NCBI GenBank assembly: GCA_018062705.1
Contig: JAGORQ010000009.1
Location: 1 to 36,493, forward strand
From: Candidatus Shapirobacteria bacterium
GTDB taxonomy: Bacteria; Patescibacteriota; Microgenomatia; UBA12405
Direction of reading: 5' to 3'
DNA length: 36,493 nt
Position 1 is the stretch's first letter. Each line of letters begins with the position of its first letter. A program made the translations under genes and the position numbers. This document shows, piece by piece, positions 1-5,809 of this stretch. The notes beneath the pieces are model-generated. The model did not search any database, had not been told where the DNA came from, and saw only the letters and a list, made by a program, of their open reading frames with translations.

Positions 1-113
1 TTGGGGGTAGCTTGAGAATAATTTTCAAAGGAATCCTGGAGAGTTTCGTTTTTGAAAACGGACTGCTTTTGAAGTGTCTTTTGAGTTGGTTTTGGGGGAA
101 CCATACCGGTCAT
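1..113 (-). CDS. Partial hypothetical protein (N-terminus only)
   Basis: An open frame starts with ATG at 113 and runs off the left edge, giving 37 residues that begin MTGMVPPKPTQKTLQKQSVF. The piece is polar, rich in Gln, Lys and Pro, and has no signal peptide or membrane segment. A perfect TATAAT box (minus strand of 121-126) lies 7 bases before the ATG, matching the leaderless-promoter pattern seen across the window and supporting this start. The frame is downstream of, and on the same strand as, the trigger factor gene, but has its own promoter. No family is recognisable from so short a piece. Confidence 0.5.
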   Translation of the reverse strand, partial: MTGMVPPKPTQKTLQKQSVFKNETLQDSFENYSQATP

Positions 114-161
114 AGGCGCTATTATAACATTTAGGTTCAAAAAAAGCTACAGATTATAAGA

Positions 162-971
162 CTAAATCTTTTTGAGGAAATCGAAAACTTTTTGTTGGGT
201 CAGAAGGTAATAAACCAAGTTGGTGTTTTTGGCCAACTCAGGATTTTTGTCGGTTAAGGCTTTGACCTCTTCGGCGGTAATAGAGAGTTTGTTTTTAAGA
301 GCAATTTCGTTGATGGCTAGGTTGGTTATCCACTCATTTCTGACCTTAACTTCCAAGTCTTTTTGGTAATCTTCGAGAGTGGTATTTTTTGACTGGAGGT
401 ATTGCTTGACGGTAATACCGGCGTCTTTGGTCTGGTCGACCAATTGGGCTAATTTGTTATCAACATCGGCTTTGATTAAAATGTCGGGTAATTCCACTTG
501 ACTATGTTTGAGTAGTGATTCAAGAATTGAGTTTAGTTTTTGATTTTCATTATCTTTGGAGGCATTGATTTTTTTGACTTCGACTAGATATTTGTCGTCT
601 AAAATTATTTCGGGTAACTCTGAGCCGGTAATTTCAACAAACCATTCTTTGTCGAGAGTTACTGGAGGATTTAAAATCTTAATTTGAGGTTGGACGATAG
701 GGTGAAGGTCGTGTTCTTTGATTTTGTCGGCATAGATGTGAGAAACGCTGTGAGACATGACTTCTTCGATAACTGCCTGGGTAGATAGTTGGGAAGCGAC
801 GACTGATCGAGGAACCTTGCCTTTGCGAAAACCTTTGGAGCTAAAATCGGCGACGGCATGGTCAAGAACGTGTTCGTATTCATGCTTGATGGTGTCAATT
901 GAGACGGTGATGTTTAAAATAAAAGATTTATCCTTATTTTTGATGAAATCAGATGTATTTTTGCTTTTCAT
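162..971 (-). CDS. tig: Trigger factor, short form without PPIase domain
   Basis: Ribosome-associated chaperone that binds nascent chains at the tunnel exit. The N-terminal ribosome-binding domain is shown by the signature GFRKGKVP at residues 47-54. A helical C-terminal chaperone domain follows, with the typical pattern of ELPDILI, KNKLSITAEEV and a final LLTQQKVFDFL helix. The start is placed at ATG 971 (MKSKNTSDF); the frame stays open for about 100 more codons upstream, but those codons are the antisense of the divergent lysozyme-like gene. The product is about 269 residues, against roughly 430 in Escherichia coli. The missing part corresponds to the central FKBP-type peptidyl-prolyl isomerase domain, so it should keep holdase function only. 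Only 37 bases separate it from the divergent gene at 1009. Confidence 0.93.
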   Translation of the reverse strand: MKSKNTSDFIKNKDKSFILNITVSIDTIKHEYEHVLDHAVADFSSKGFRKGKVPRSVVASQLSTQAVIEEVMSHSVSHIYADKIKEHDLHPIVQPQIKILNPPVTLDKEWFVEITGSELPEIILDDKYLVEVKKINASKDNENQKLNSILESLLKHSQVELPDILIKADVDNKLAQLVDQTKDAGITVKQYLQSKNTTLEDYQKDLEVKVRNEWITNLAINEIALKNKLSITAEEVKALTDKNPELAKNTNLVYYLLTQQKVFDFLKKI

Positions 972-1008
972 ATTGGGATATATGATATCATGAATTTGGG
1001 AATAAATT

Positions 1009-1629
1009 ATGGAAAAAATCTTAATAAAGATTAGTCGGGTAGTGTTGGTCTCAACGATGTTGGGGGTAGTGTTTATGGGGTTGGTGGTAGAGATAAATCG
1101 GAAAAATAGTAACAAAATTGCCTCGGACAAAACTAAACCTTCGGTAATATCGGCTATGAACCAAGATGTGGCGGTGAATGTTGGCGAAGTGTTGGGGGTT
1201 GATGATGCAACAATGATAATAAAGGTAACCCCGGCAGATGCTCGACCTTTGTTGATCAAAAAATACTTGGAGAAATACAAATCGCCACTAGTACCCTATT
1301 CGGATTTGATTTTTGAATTATCTCAAACATATGGTTTTGATTATTATTGGATAATTGCAATTGGTCAGCAGGAGTCGAATTTGTGTAAAAAAATACCGGA
1401 GAATTCCTTTAATTGTTGGGGGTATGGGATTAACAGTGCCGGCACCTTGAGATTTGAAAGCTATGATCTGGCGTTGAAAAGTTACGCCGAATATTTAAAA
1501 CGAGAATATTTTGATAAAGGCTACAATACTCCGGAAAAAATAATGAAAAAATACTGTCCACACTCTAATGGTTCATGGGCTTATGGTGTCCAATATTTTA
1601 TAAACGAAATTGAATCGGGAAATTTTTGA
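1009..1629 (+). CDS. Membrane-anchored lysozyme-like (glucosaminidase/transglycosylase) protein
   Basis: Probable cell-wall hydrolase of 206 residues. An N-terminal hydrophobic segment (about residues 9-29) acts as membrane anchor or uncleaved signal. A polar linker follows, then from about residue 95 a lysozyme-fold domain with YGFDYYWIIAIGQQESNLCK, where the Glu of QQESN is in the place of the catalytic acid, and a C-terminal repeat of aromatic and Gly residues (CWGYGIN, SWAYGVQYF) typical of this fold. Two Cys (in LCKKIP and FNCWGYG) could form a disulfide outside the cell. It lies divergent from trigger factor and is followed by a terminator-like hairpin near 1690-1735. The fold call is by motif only; the exact bond cleaved cannot be told. 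Confidence 0.75.
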   Translation: MEKILIKISRVVLVSTMLGVVFMGLVVEINRKNSNKIASDKTKPSVISAMNQDVAVNVGEVLGVDDATMIIKVTPADARPLLIKKYLEKYKSPLVPYSDLIFELSQTYGFDYYWIIAIGQQESNLCKKIPENSFNCWGYGINSAGTLRFESYDLALKSYAEYLKREYFDKGYNTPEKIMKKYCPHSNGSWAYGVQYFINEIESGNF

Positions 1630-1688
1630 TGAGTGTGTATTTGTTTAGTATCTTGCAATGTATATAATATTTTGATATATTACACCTC

Positions 1689-1735
1689 AGATCCCGGGGT
1701 GGCTCCTCTAAAAAGCATGCTCTGGGATTTTTTTT
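1689..1735 (+). terminator. Probable intrinsic terminator after the lysozyme-like gene
   Basis: AGATCCC at 1689-1695 can pair with GGGATTT at 1724-1730 (one G-T pair), and the T run continues to 1735. The 28-base loop is long for a classical terminator, so part of it may fold further. A TATAAT box at 1661-1666 just upstream also allows the reading that this is the 5' part of a short RNA. Confidence 0.4.
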
Positions 1736-1760
1736 GTGGTTTTAATCCCGACCCACTCCC

Positions 1761-2174
1761 CTACCTTTCAATCCCTCTAAATCTCCCTTTGACAAGGGAG
1801 ACTTTCAGAACCGATCTTACTTTTTCAATATCATTTAACACCTCATCATTTGTAAATCTGATAGTATTGATGCCGATACATCTCAACCATTTATCTCTAA
1901 TTTCATCAGTTCCTTTCTTTTTATTATGTGAATCTCCATCTATCTCAATTACTAAACATAATTCAGAACAATAGAAGTCAGCAATAAACCGATAGAGTGG
2001 TTTTTGTCTTAAAAATAAATAACCTGTTTTTCGTTTCGACAAGACTTCGTTCCATACTTTCCTCTCAGCCTCAGTTGGGTTTTTGCGATTAATTCTCGCT
2101 ACTGTTTTTAAGTCTTTCCAGTATCTAACTACGTATCTTTTATCGTGGATTGCTTCTGAAACAATATCTTTCAC
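1761..2174 (-). CDS. DUF559 family endonuclease-like protein (Vsr-like fold)
   Basis: Small predicted nuclease of the DUF559 family, related to very-short-patch-repair endonucleases of the PD-(D/E)XK type. Diagnostic stretches are NPTEAERKVWNEVLSKRKTG, LFLRQKPLYRFIADFYC, LVIEIDGDSH (acidic active-site strand) and the end pattern IRFTNDEVLNDIEKV. The frame is open from a TTG at 2201, but a TAAAAT box lies 5 bases before a GTG at 2174, so 2174 is preferred (about 137 residues). The last dozen residues, SLVKGRFRGIER, and the stop are encoded by the flanking repeat, and the upstream frame starts in another palindrome. This makes gene and repeats one unit. Its biological role is not known; repair or element mobility are both possible. 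Confidence 0.8.
   Translation of the reverse strand: MKDIVSEAIHDKRYVVRYWKDLKTVARINRKNPTEAERKVWNEVLSKRKTGYLFLRQKPLYRFIADFYCSELCLVIEIDGDSHNKKKGTDEIRDKWLRCIGINTIRFTNDEVLNDIEKVRSVLKVSLVKGRFRGIER
1770..1800. repeat. Left palindromic repeat of the DUF559 cassette
   Basis: AATCCCTCTAAATCTCCC at 1770-1787 is the exact reverse complement of 2229-2246 on the other side of the nuclease gene. It runs into an internal palindrome, TCTCCCTTTGACAAGGGAGA. The repeat encodes the last residues and the stop codon of the nuclease gene (SLVKGRFRGIER). Confidence 0.85.
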
Positions 2175-2185
2175 AAATAATTTTA

Positions 2186-2246
2186 CTCCCCTCCTGGTCA
2201 AAGGAGGGGGTAGGGGGTGGATTGGGAAGGGAGATTTAGAGGGATT
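2186..2246. repeat. Right palindromic repeats of the DUF559 cassette
   Basis: Two repeat pieces lie together. At 2186-2223 there is a G-rich hairpin unit (CTCCCCTCC, a short loop, GGAGGGGG, then TAGGGGGTGGATT). At 2229-2246 is GGGAGATTTAGAGGGATT, the inverted copy of the left repeat. The first unit is also found inside the MtaB-like gene at 9309-9345. The region ends directly before the promoter of elongation factor P. Confidence 0.8.
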
Positions 2247-2267
2247 AACTGTGCTAAAATAGCCCTT

Positions 2268-2834
2268 ATGGGAATGATATCAACCGCTCAACTAAAAAAA
2301 GGAATTTATATTATCTTTCATGAAGAACCACACATGGTGGTGGACATTACTTTTGTGTCACCAGGCAAAGGTTCGGCGTTTTATCGAGTCAAATTGAAGT
2401 CGCTTTATACTGGCCGAGTAGTAGAATATACCTATAAATCGGGTGAAAAAATAGAAGAAGTGTTAGTTGAAACACATGAAGCGGAATATTCTTATTATGA
2501 TGGCGAAGCATATGTGTTTATTGAGCCAAGAACTTTTGAACAATACTCGGTGGCTTCAGAGATTATTGGTGACGACAAAGTTTACCTAAAAGAGGGAATA
2601 CTTTATCGAATTAAGTTTTATGAAGAAAAGCCAGTGGGGATTACTTTACCAAAAGCGATTGTATTAACGGTGGCTGAGTCGGAAAATTCGATTAAGGGTG
2701 ACACAGCCACATCGGCCATGAAACCAGCGATTATGGATACTGGAGCCAAGGTGTTGGTGCCACTATTTATCAAAGTGGGAGAAGAGATATCGGTGAGTAC
2801 AGAAACGGGGGCGTATTTGTCGAGGAAGAACTAG
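2268..2834 (+). CDS. efp: Elongation factor P
   Basis: Translation factor that binds between the P and E sites and rescues ribosomes stalled at proline runs. The order of three beta-barrel domains is visible: a KOW-like N-terminal domain with SPGKGSAFYRVKLKSL, whose Lys 34 is the position modified in many bacteria, then an OB domain with YSYYDGEAYVFIEPRTFEQY, and a C-terminal OB domain ending in VGEEISVSTETGAYLSRKN. The length of 188 residues is typical. ATG 2268 is chosen because a TAAAAT box at 2255-2260 is 7 bases upstream; ATG 2274 (MISTAQLK) is the alternative. In-frame codons upstream come from the DUF559 repeat and should not be counted. No EF-P modifying enzyme is in view. Confidence 0.96.
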   Translation: MGMISTAQLKKGIYIIFHEEPHMVVDITFVSPGKGSAFYRVKLKSLYTGRVVEYTYKSGEKIEEVLVETHEAEYSYYDGEAYVFIEPRTFEQYSVASEIIGDDKVYLKEGILYRIKFYEEKPVGITLPKAIVLTVAESENSIKGDTATSAMKPAIMDTGAKVLVPLFIKVGEEISVSTETGAYLSRKN

Positions 2835-2837
2835 TTT

Positions 2838-3221
2838 TTATTGTCTGCCGGTGGTGTCGTCGATTTCTGGTACAGGAATTAGGTCTGGTTGAGAAATTAG
2901 ATTCCGAATAGTGTCAAATTGGGGCTGAATGTTTTGTGGTATTTGATCTGGGTTGATAACTTGGGTGGGTCCAGACTGGACAGCAAGCGGAGTAGGTGTA
3001 GGAATGACGGTGACTTTTGGTTGATTGTTTTTGTTTGGGACCAGAAAGCTGAGAGGTAAGAGGATGGCAATTGTTACCCCCAGACCGATTAAAAGTTTTG
3101 TTTTGGGGTCTTTGGCTTTTTTGATTTTGGCTCCTTCTGTAGCTATTTCGGTGGCGATTGCCTCGGCTTGAAGCGGGTTGTCATTGCTGATATCAGGTGC
3201 TTGAATGGTGGTGTCGGTCAT
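2838..3221 (-). CDS. Single-pass membrane protein, hypothetical
   Basis: A 127-residue protein with a polar, Ala-rich N-terminal part (about 40 residues), one transmembrane segment at about 43-62 (LLIGLGVTIAILLPLSFLV), and an extracellular tail rich in Pro, Thr and Gln. Positive residues (KIKKAKDPKTK) before the membrane segment suggest the N-terminus is inside. It overlaps the secreted protein gene upstream by 4 bases (ATGA), so the two are translated together. No family is recognised; proteins of this design are frequent orphans in reduced CPR genomes. Confidence 0.7.
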   Translation of the reverse strand: MTDTTIQAPDISNDNPLQAEAIATEIATEGAKIKKAKDPKTKLLIGLGVTIAILLPLSFLVPNKNNQPKVTVIPTPTPLAVQSGPTQVINPDQIPQNIQPQFDTIRNLISQPDLIPVPEIDDTTGRQ

Positions 3222-4075
3222 GGTTGATAATACTTTATAACAATTATTTTGAGGTCATTACTAATGTCGGATAAATAATTTTGGGCTTTGGCGAGTTCTT
3301 TTTGAGAGTCGGGATAAAAATTGTTAAAACGGTTTTGGTTTTGTTTGATTCTGGTAATTTCCAGGGCATTGTTGAGACTGGCCACAGCTAAATCATTTTT
3401 GACGGCGAGTGAATTGACCCAGCTTTGATTGCTAGTTTTGGGTTGGATGGCATTGGCTAAAATCTTAATTTGATTTTGTGCCTCAATTTTGGTGTTGACT
3501 TCAATACGGACGAGGGTTGAATAAATTAGGCTTTGGATGTTGATGTATTTGGTTCTAAATTCTATGGCCCATTTGTCCATGTCGGTAACGTTGTTGATGG
3601 AAGAAATGATTTGGTTTTGTTCTTCAAAATAAGCTTCTTGTTTGCTTAGGTCAATCTTGTTGGCTTCAGTTTCAGTGGGGGCTGAGGATTGGTATAAATC
3701 AAGTTCGGTACGTAAAGCCATGAGGTAGCCTTTAAACATCTTGTTGCGACTGGTGAGGGCCACCTTGGCAGCATCAAGCTTATCTTTTTGGGTGGTGACG
3801 GTGCCGTATTTAGTGTAAACTCGGGATTTGTCAATGTAGGTGAGGTAATCGCGCTGGTAGTTATCACGTAAAAATAGGTAATCTTTTTTGTATTGATTGA
3901 ATAAACTGAGGCTAGGATGATCAGTGGGAAGAGGAAAACTAGTTGGGACTGCCGCCTGCGCCGTTGGCTCCGGCGAGCTAAAAGGCGTAATTGTTGTGGC
4001 TGAGGAAGTGGCGTCCTGGGCGTGAATTGGTGTGGTGATTAATGTCAGTAGACCAAGCAAAAGATGAACAAACAT
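3218..4075 (-). CDS. Secreted helical protein, hypothetical
   Basis: A 285-residue protein with a clear signal peptide (FVHLLLGLLTLITTPIHA, cleavage likely after HAQ or HA), a Thr/Ser/Pro-rich linker to about residue 55, and then a long, mostly helical region with many Lys, Asn, Gln and Tyr that may form coiled coils (for example YLFLRDNYQRDYLTYIDKSR). It sits first in a two-gene unit with the membrane protein at 2838. No catalytic motif is seen. A role at the cell surface is inferred from the signal only. Confidence 0.7.
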   Translation of the reverse strand: MFVHLLLGLLTLITTPIHAQDATSSATTITPFSSPEPTAQAAVPTSFPLPTDHPSLSLFNQYKKDYLFLRDNYQRDYLTYIDKSRVYTKYGTVTTQKDKLDAAKVALTSRNKMFKGYLMALRTELDLYQSSAPTETEANKIDLSKQEAYFEEQNQIISSINNVTDMDKWAIEFRTKYINIQSLIYSTLVRIEVNTKIEAQNQIKILANAIQPKTSNQSWVNSLAVKNDLAVASLNNALEITRIKQNQNRFNNFYPDSQKELAKAQNYLSDISNDLKIIVIKYYQP

Positions 4076-4102
4076 AATTAAATATAGCAGAAAAAAGAAA
4101 AT

Positions 4103-4432
4103 TTATTTAAAGATTACCTGAAACCATCTTAATACGAAAACAAACGATACTAAGGATAATAAAAACCAAAGTGTTGAAAGTAAAATGCGGACCAAAAAGT
4201 CTTTGATGTTCTTATAAGTGATTATATTTTTAACTAGGATAATAATTGCACAGATAATGGGAAGACCAATCAGCGCCATAAAAAAAATTCCAACGCCAGC
4301 TAAACCTGAGTCTGAAATCGAGTAAAGAATTATTTCTAATACGACCGCATCTATCGTCGCCAAAACAACTCCATCTTTTAATGTGCTAATTGCTCGCTCG
4401 TTTTTTGTTTTGTTAAGCAAAAGTGTGTACAT
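4103..4432 (-). CDS. Small membrane protein, paralogue of the next gene
   Basis: A 109-residue protein with about three hydrophobic segments (near residues 22-40, 45-68 and 82-105). It shares with its neighbour at 4435-4767 the arrangement of a helix, a short loop with D-S-G-x-A-G (here SDSGLAGVGIFF), and another helix, so the two look like old paralogues. The genes are two bases apart and probably cotranscribed. Pairs of small membrane proteins of this shape can form hetero-oligomers, but nothing here shows function. Confidence 0.65.
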   Translation of the reverse strand: MYTLLLNKTKNERAISTLKDGVVLATIDAVVLEIILYSISDSGLAGVGIFFMALIGLPIICAIIILVKNIITYKNIKDFLVRILLSTLWFLLSLVSFVFVLRWFQVIFK

Positions 4433-4434
4433 TT

Positions 4435-4767
4435 TTATTGAGGGAAAGTTCCAGATAATCGTAGTATTCCTGTAAAACGATATACGTATATAATTTGTCC
4501 TAGATATAGAAACAATATTATGTAAAACATTGGAAACAATTGAAGGAAAAAAGTTGGTAAGAATTTTTTGGTATTATTCCTTGAATAAATTAACGCATTG
4601 CCTGCTGACAACACCATGAATATTACAAAGCTAATAGGAAATACAGCACTAAAAGCATAGTCTCCTGCTCTGCCAGAATCGTCTGTTACTGAAAAAAGTG
4701 TGTACATTGATACGAGAAACATACCAATGTTAAGCAAAAAACTAGATTTGATATAAGATTTTTCCAT
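4435..4767 (-). CDS. Small membrane protein, hypothetical
   Basis: A 110-residue protein with about three transmembrane segments: FLLNIGMFLVSMYTLFSV, the segment around FPISFVIFMVLSAGNALIY, and the segment around LQLFPMFYIILFLYLG. The loop DDSGRAG after the first helix matches the DSGLAG loop of the downstream paralogue at 4103. The gene begins just after the minus-strand tRNA-Leu(TAG) gene and may be read from the same transcript. No homologue is recognised by eye. Confidence 0.65.
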   Translation of the reverse strand: MEKSYIKSSFLLNIGMFLVSMYTLFSVTDDSGRAGDYAFSAVFPISFVIFMVLSAGNALIYSRNNTKKFLPTFFLQLFPMFYIILFLYLGQIIYVYRFTGILRLSGTFPQ

Positions 4768-4777
4768 ACTTTATAGG

Positions 4778-4859
4778 TGCCGCTGAGAAGACTCGAACTT
4801 CCACGCCTTACGGCATACGCTCCTAAAGCGTACGTGTATACCAATTTCACCACAGCGGC
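4778..4859 (-). tRNA. tRNA-Leu (anticodon TAG)
   Basis: Class II tRNA on the minus strand. Acceptor strands GCCGCTG and CAGCGGC pair fully and are followed by discriminator A. The anticodon loop is TTTAGGA within the stem TACGC/GCGTA, giving anticodon TAG. The long variable arm ATGCCGTAAGGCGT is typical of Leu. CCA is not encoded. Confidence 0.95.
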
Positions 4860-4949
4860 TTCACGTGTATTTTACCAAGCTTGTTGATAAAATATGACAG
4901 TTCATTTTCATTTGACATTAGAAATTTGAAATTTGACATTTTTCTACAT

Positions 4950-5023
4950 GTCCTCGTAGCTCAGTTGGATAGAGCGCTTCCCTTCTAAGGAAGAGGTCAC
5001 TGGTTCGATCCCAGTCGAGGATA
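4950..5023 (+). tRNA. tRNA-Arg (anticodon TCT)
   Basis: Acceptor GTCCTCG pairs with CGAGGAT (first pair G-T). The D arm is regular, the anticodon stem CTTCC/GGAAG encloses CTTCTAA, and the T arm is ACTGG-TTCGATC-CCAGT. Discriminator A; no encoded CCA. It is followed after 6 bases by a second Arg tRNA. Confidence 0.95.
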
Positions 5024-5029
5024 CTCCGC

Positions 5030-5101
5030 GCGCCTATAGCTCAATGGATAGAGTAATAGTCTTCGGAACTATTGATGAGGGTTCGATTCCCCCTGGGCGC
5101 A
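5030..5101 (+). tRNA. tRNA-Arg (anticodon TCG)
   Basis: Acceptor GCGCCTA pairs with TGGGCGC, discriminator A. The anticodon stem ATAGT/ACTAT encloses CTTCGGA, anticodon TCG. The T stem GAGGG/CCCCC has one A-C mismatch. CCA is not encoded. Confidence 0.9.
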
Positions 5102-5104
5102 CTA

Positions 5105-5168
5105 GATTAATTACTAATTAATAATTACGAATTACCAATTATTAGGTGATTTTTGGTAATTGGTAAAC
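5105..5168. repeat. AT-rich degenerate intergenic repeat (TAATTA type)
   Basis: Tandem, imperfect TTAATTACTAATTAATAATT-like units follow the Arg tRNAs. Similar stretches stand at 19858-19905, 29309-29342 and 35312-35356, always between genes. They look like a low-complexity family spread through this genome; no coding potential is seen. Confidence 0.6.
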
Positions 5169-5191
5169 TATAATCAGTAGTTGATTTTTTT

Positions 5192-5243
5192 GGGTCGTTT
5201 CAGCCAGAGGCTGATCCGCCTGTGGCGGAAGCTCAGCTTGTAA
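5192..5243 (+). pseudogene. tRNA-Lys 5' fragment followed by two hairpins
   Basis: The first eight bases of the tRNA-Lys gene (GGGTCGTT) are followed directly by two palindromes, TCAGCCAGAGGCTGA and TCCGCCTGTGGCGGA. A TATAAT box stands at 5169-5174, 17 bases before the fragment. It is the leftmost, most degraded copy of the array that ends in the intact tRNA-Lys at 5735. Confidence 0.6.
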
Positions 5244-5268
5244 CTGGGATAGATTTACTTAACAATTT

Positions 5269-5319
5269 GGGTCGTCAGCTCAGTCGGTAGATCCGCCAGC
5301 TGGCGGACTCTTAAGCGAT
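5269..5319 (+). pseudogene. tRNA-Lys 5' half with hairpin, joined to GIY-YIG gene
   Basis: Acceptor strand and D arm of tRNA-Lys (GGGTCGTCAGCTCAGTCGG) are followed by the palindrome TCCGCCAGCTGGCGGA in place of the 5' anticodon-stem strand, then by CTCTTAAGCGAT of the anticodon loop and 3' stem strand. The next base begins the ATG of the GIY-YIG gene. No T arm or 3' acceptor strand is present, so it cannot make a tRNA. Confidence 0.85.
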
Positions 5320-5586
5320 ATGGAATTTGTTGTCTATGTATTAATTAATTCGGAAACAAATAAAATATATATTGGTCAAACGACTAATTTGGAAAAGAGA
5401 ATTGATCGACATAATGGGTTGTTGGCAAACCGAACAAAAAGCTATACTTCAAAAAATAAAAATATAGGAATTTGGCTTTTGGGATACAAAGAGGTTTTAA
5501 AAACAAGAAAAGAAGCTATAATACGAGAGAAAGAATTGAAAAGTTATCAGGGTAGGCAATTCTTGAAAATAAAGTTGGGTCGTTAG
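5320..5586 (+). CDS. GIY-YIG nuclease family protein nested in tRNA-Lys copies
   Basis: A single-domain GIY-YIG endonuclease of 88 residues. The signature is present as FVVYVLINSETNKIYIGQT (VYV and YIG), followed by NLEKRIDRHN with the conserved Arg, and by the metal-binding Glu in EAIIREKELKSYQ. The ATG directly follows a partial tRNA-Lys copy. The last three codons and the stop (Leu-Gly-Arg-stop) come from the start of the next copy, GGGTCGTTAG. The gene is thus fitted exactly between two tRNA fragments. Such small free-standing proteins cut DNA; homing into the tRNA gene is my inference. The frame is undamaged, so it may be active. Confidence 0.9.
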   Translation: MEFVVYVLINSETNKIYIGQTTNLEKRIDRHNGLLANRTKSYTSKNKNIGIWLLGYKEVLKTRKEAIIREKELKSYQGRQFLKIKLGR

Positions 5587-5734
5587 CTCAGTCGGTAGAT
5601 CCGCCAACTGGCGGACTCTTAAGCGATTACCTTGATATAATTTAATTCTTTGTATGGGTCGTTAGCTCAGTCGGTAGATCCGCCAACTGGCGGACTCTTA
5701 AGCGATTACCTTGATATAATTTAATTCTTTGTAT
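5577..5734 (+). repeat. Two tandem 79-bp units of promoter plus tRNA-Lys 5' half with hairpin
   Basis: Identical units start at 5577 and 5656, and the intact tRNA starts one unit later at 5735. Each has the tRNA-Lys acceptor and D arm, the 16-base palindrome TCCGCCAACTGGCGGA, CTCTTAAGCGATTA from the anticodon arm, and a spacer with TTGATATAAT that can act as the -10 box for the next copy. The palindrome replaces the bases GCAATCGC of the intact gene. Confidence 0.95.
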
Positions 5735-5807
5735 GGGTCGTTAGCTCAGTCGGTAGAGCAATCGCCTCTTAAGCGATTGGTCGTGAGTTCGAGTCTCACA
5801 CGACCCA
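5735..5807 (+). tRNA. tRNA-Lys (anticodon CTT)
   Basis: Intact cloverleaf: acceptor GGGTCGT/ACGACCC, anticodon stem ATCGC/GCGAT with loop CTCTTAA (anticodon CTT), T arm GTGAG-TTCGAGT-CTCAC, discriminator A, no CCA. It is the last member of an array of broken copies and the only complete one. Its -10 box probably lies in the preceding repeat unit (TATAAT near 5714). Confidence 0.95.
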
Positions 5808-5809
5808 CA

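Noticed and set aside
1633-1974. Plus-strand frame of 113 codons over the DUF559 gene
   Set aside because: It is antisense to the DUF559 gene, whose protein has clear family motifs; the plus-strand translation has no coherent domain.
5030-5101. tRNA-Arg(TCG) as a pseudogene because of an A-C mismatch in the T stem
   Set aside because: All other stems pair well, and the anticodon, loops and discriminator are normal; one mismatch is not enough to call it broken.
5577-5734. 79-bp tandem units as a CRISPR-like array
   Set aside because: The units are identical with no variable spacers, only two in number, and are explained by tRNA-Lys sequence. No cas gene is in the window.
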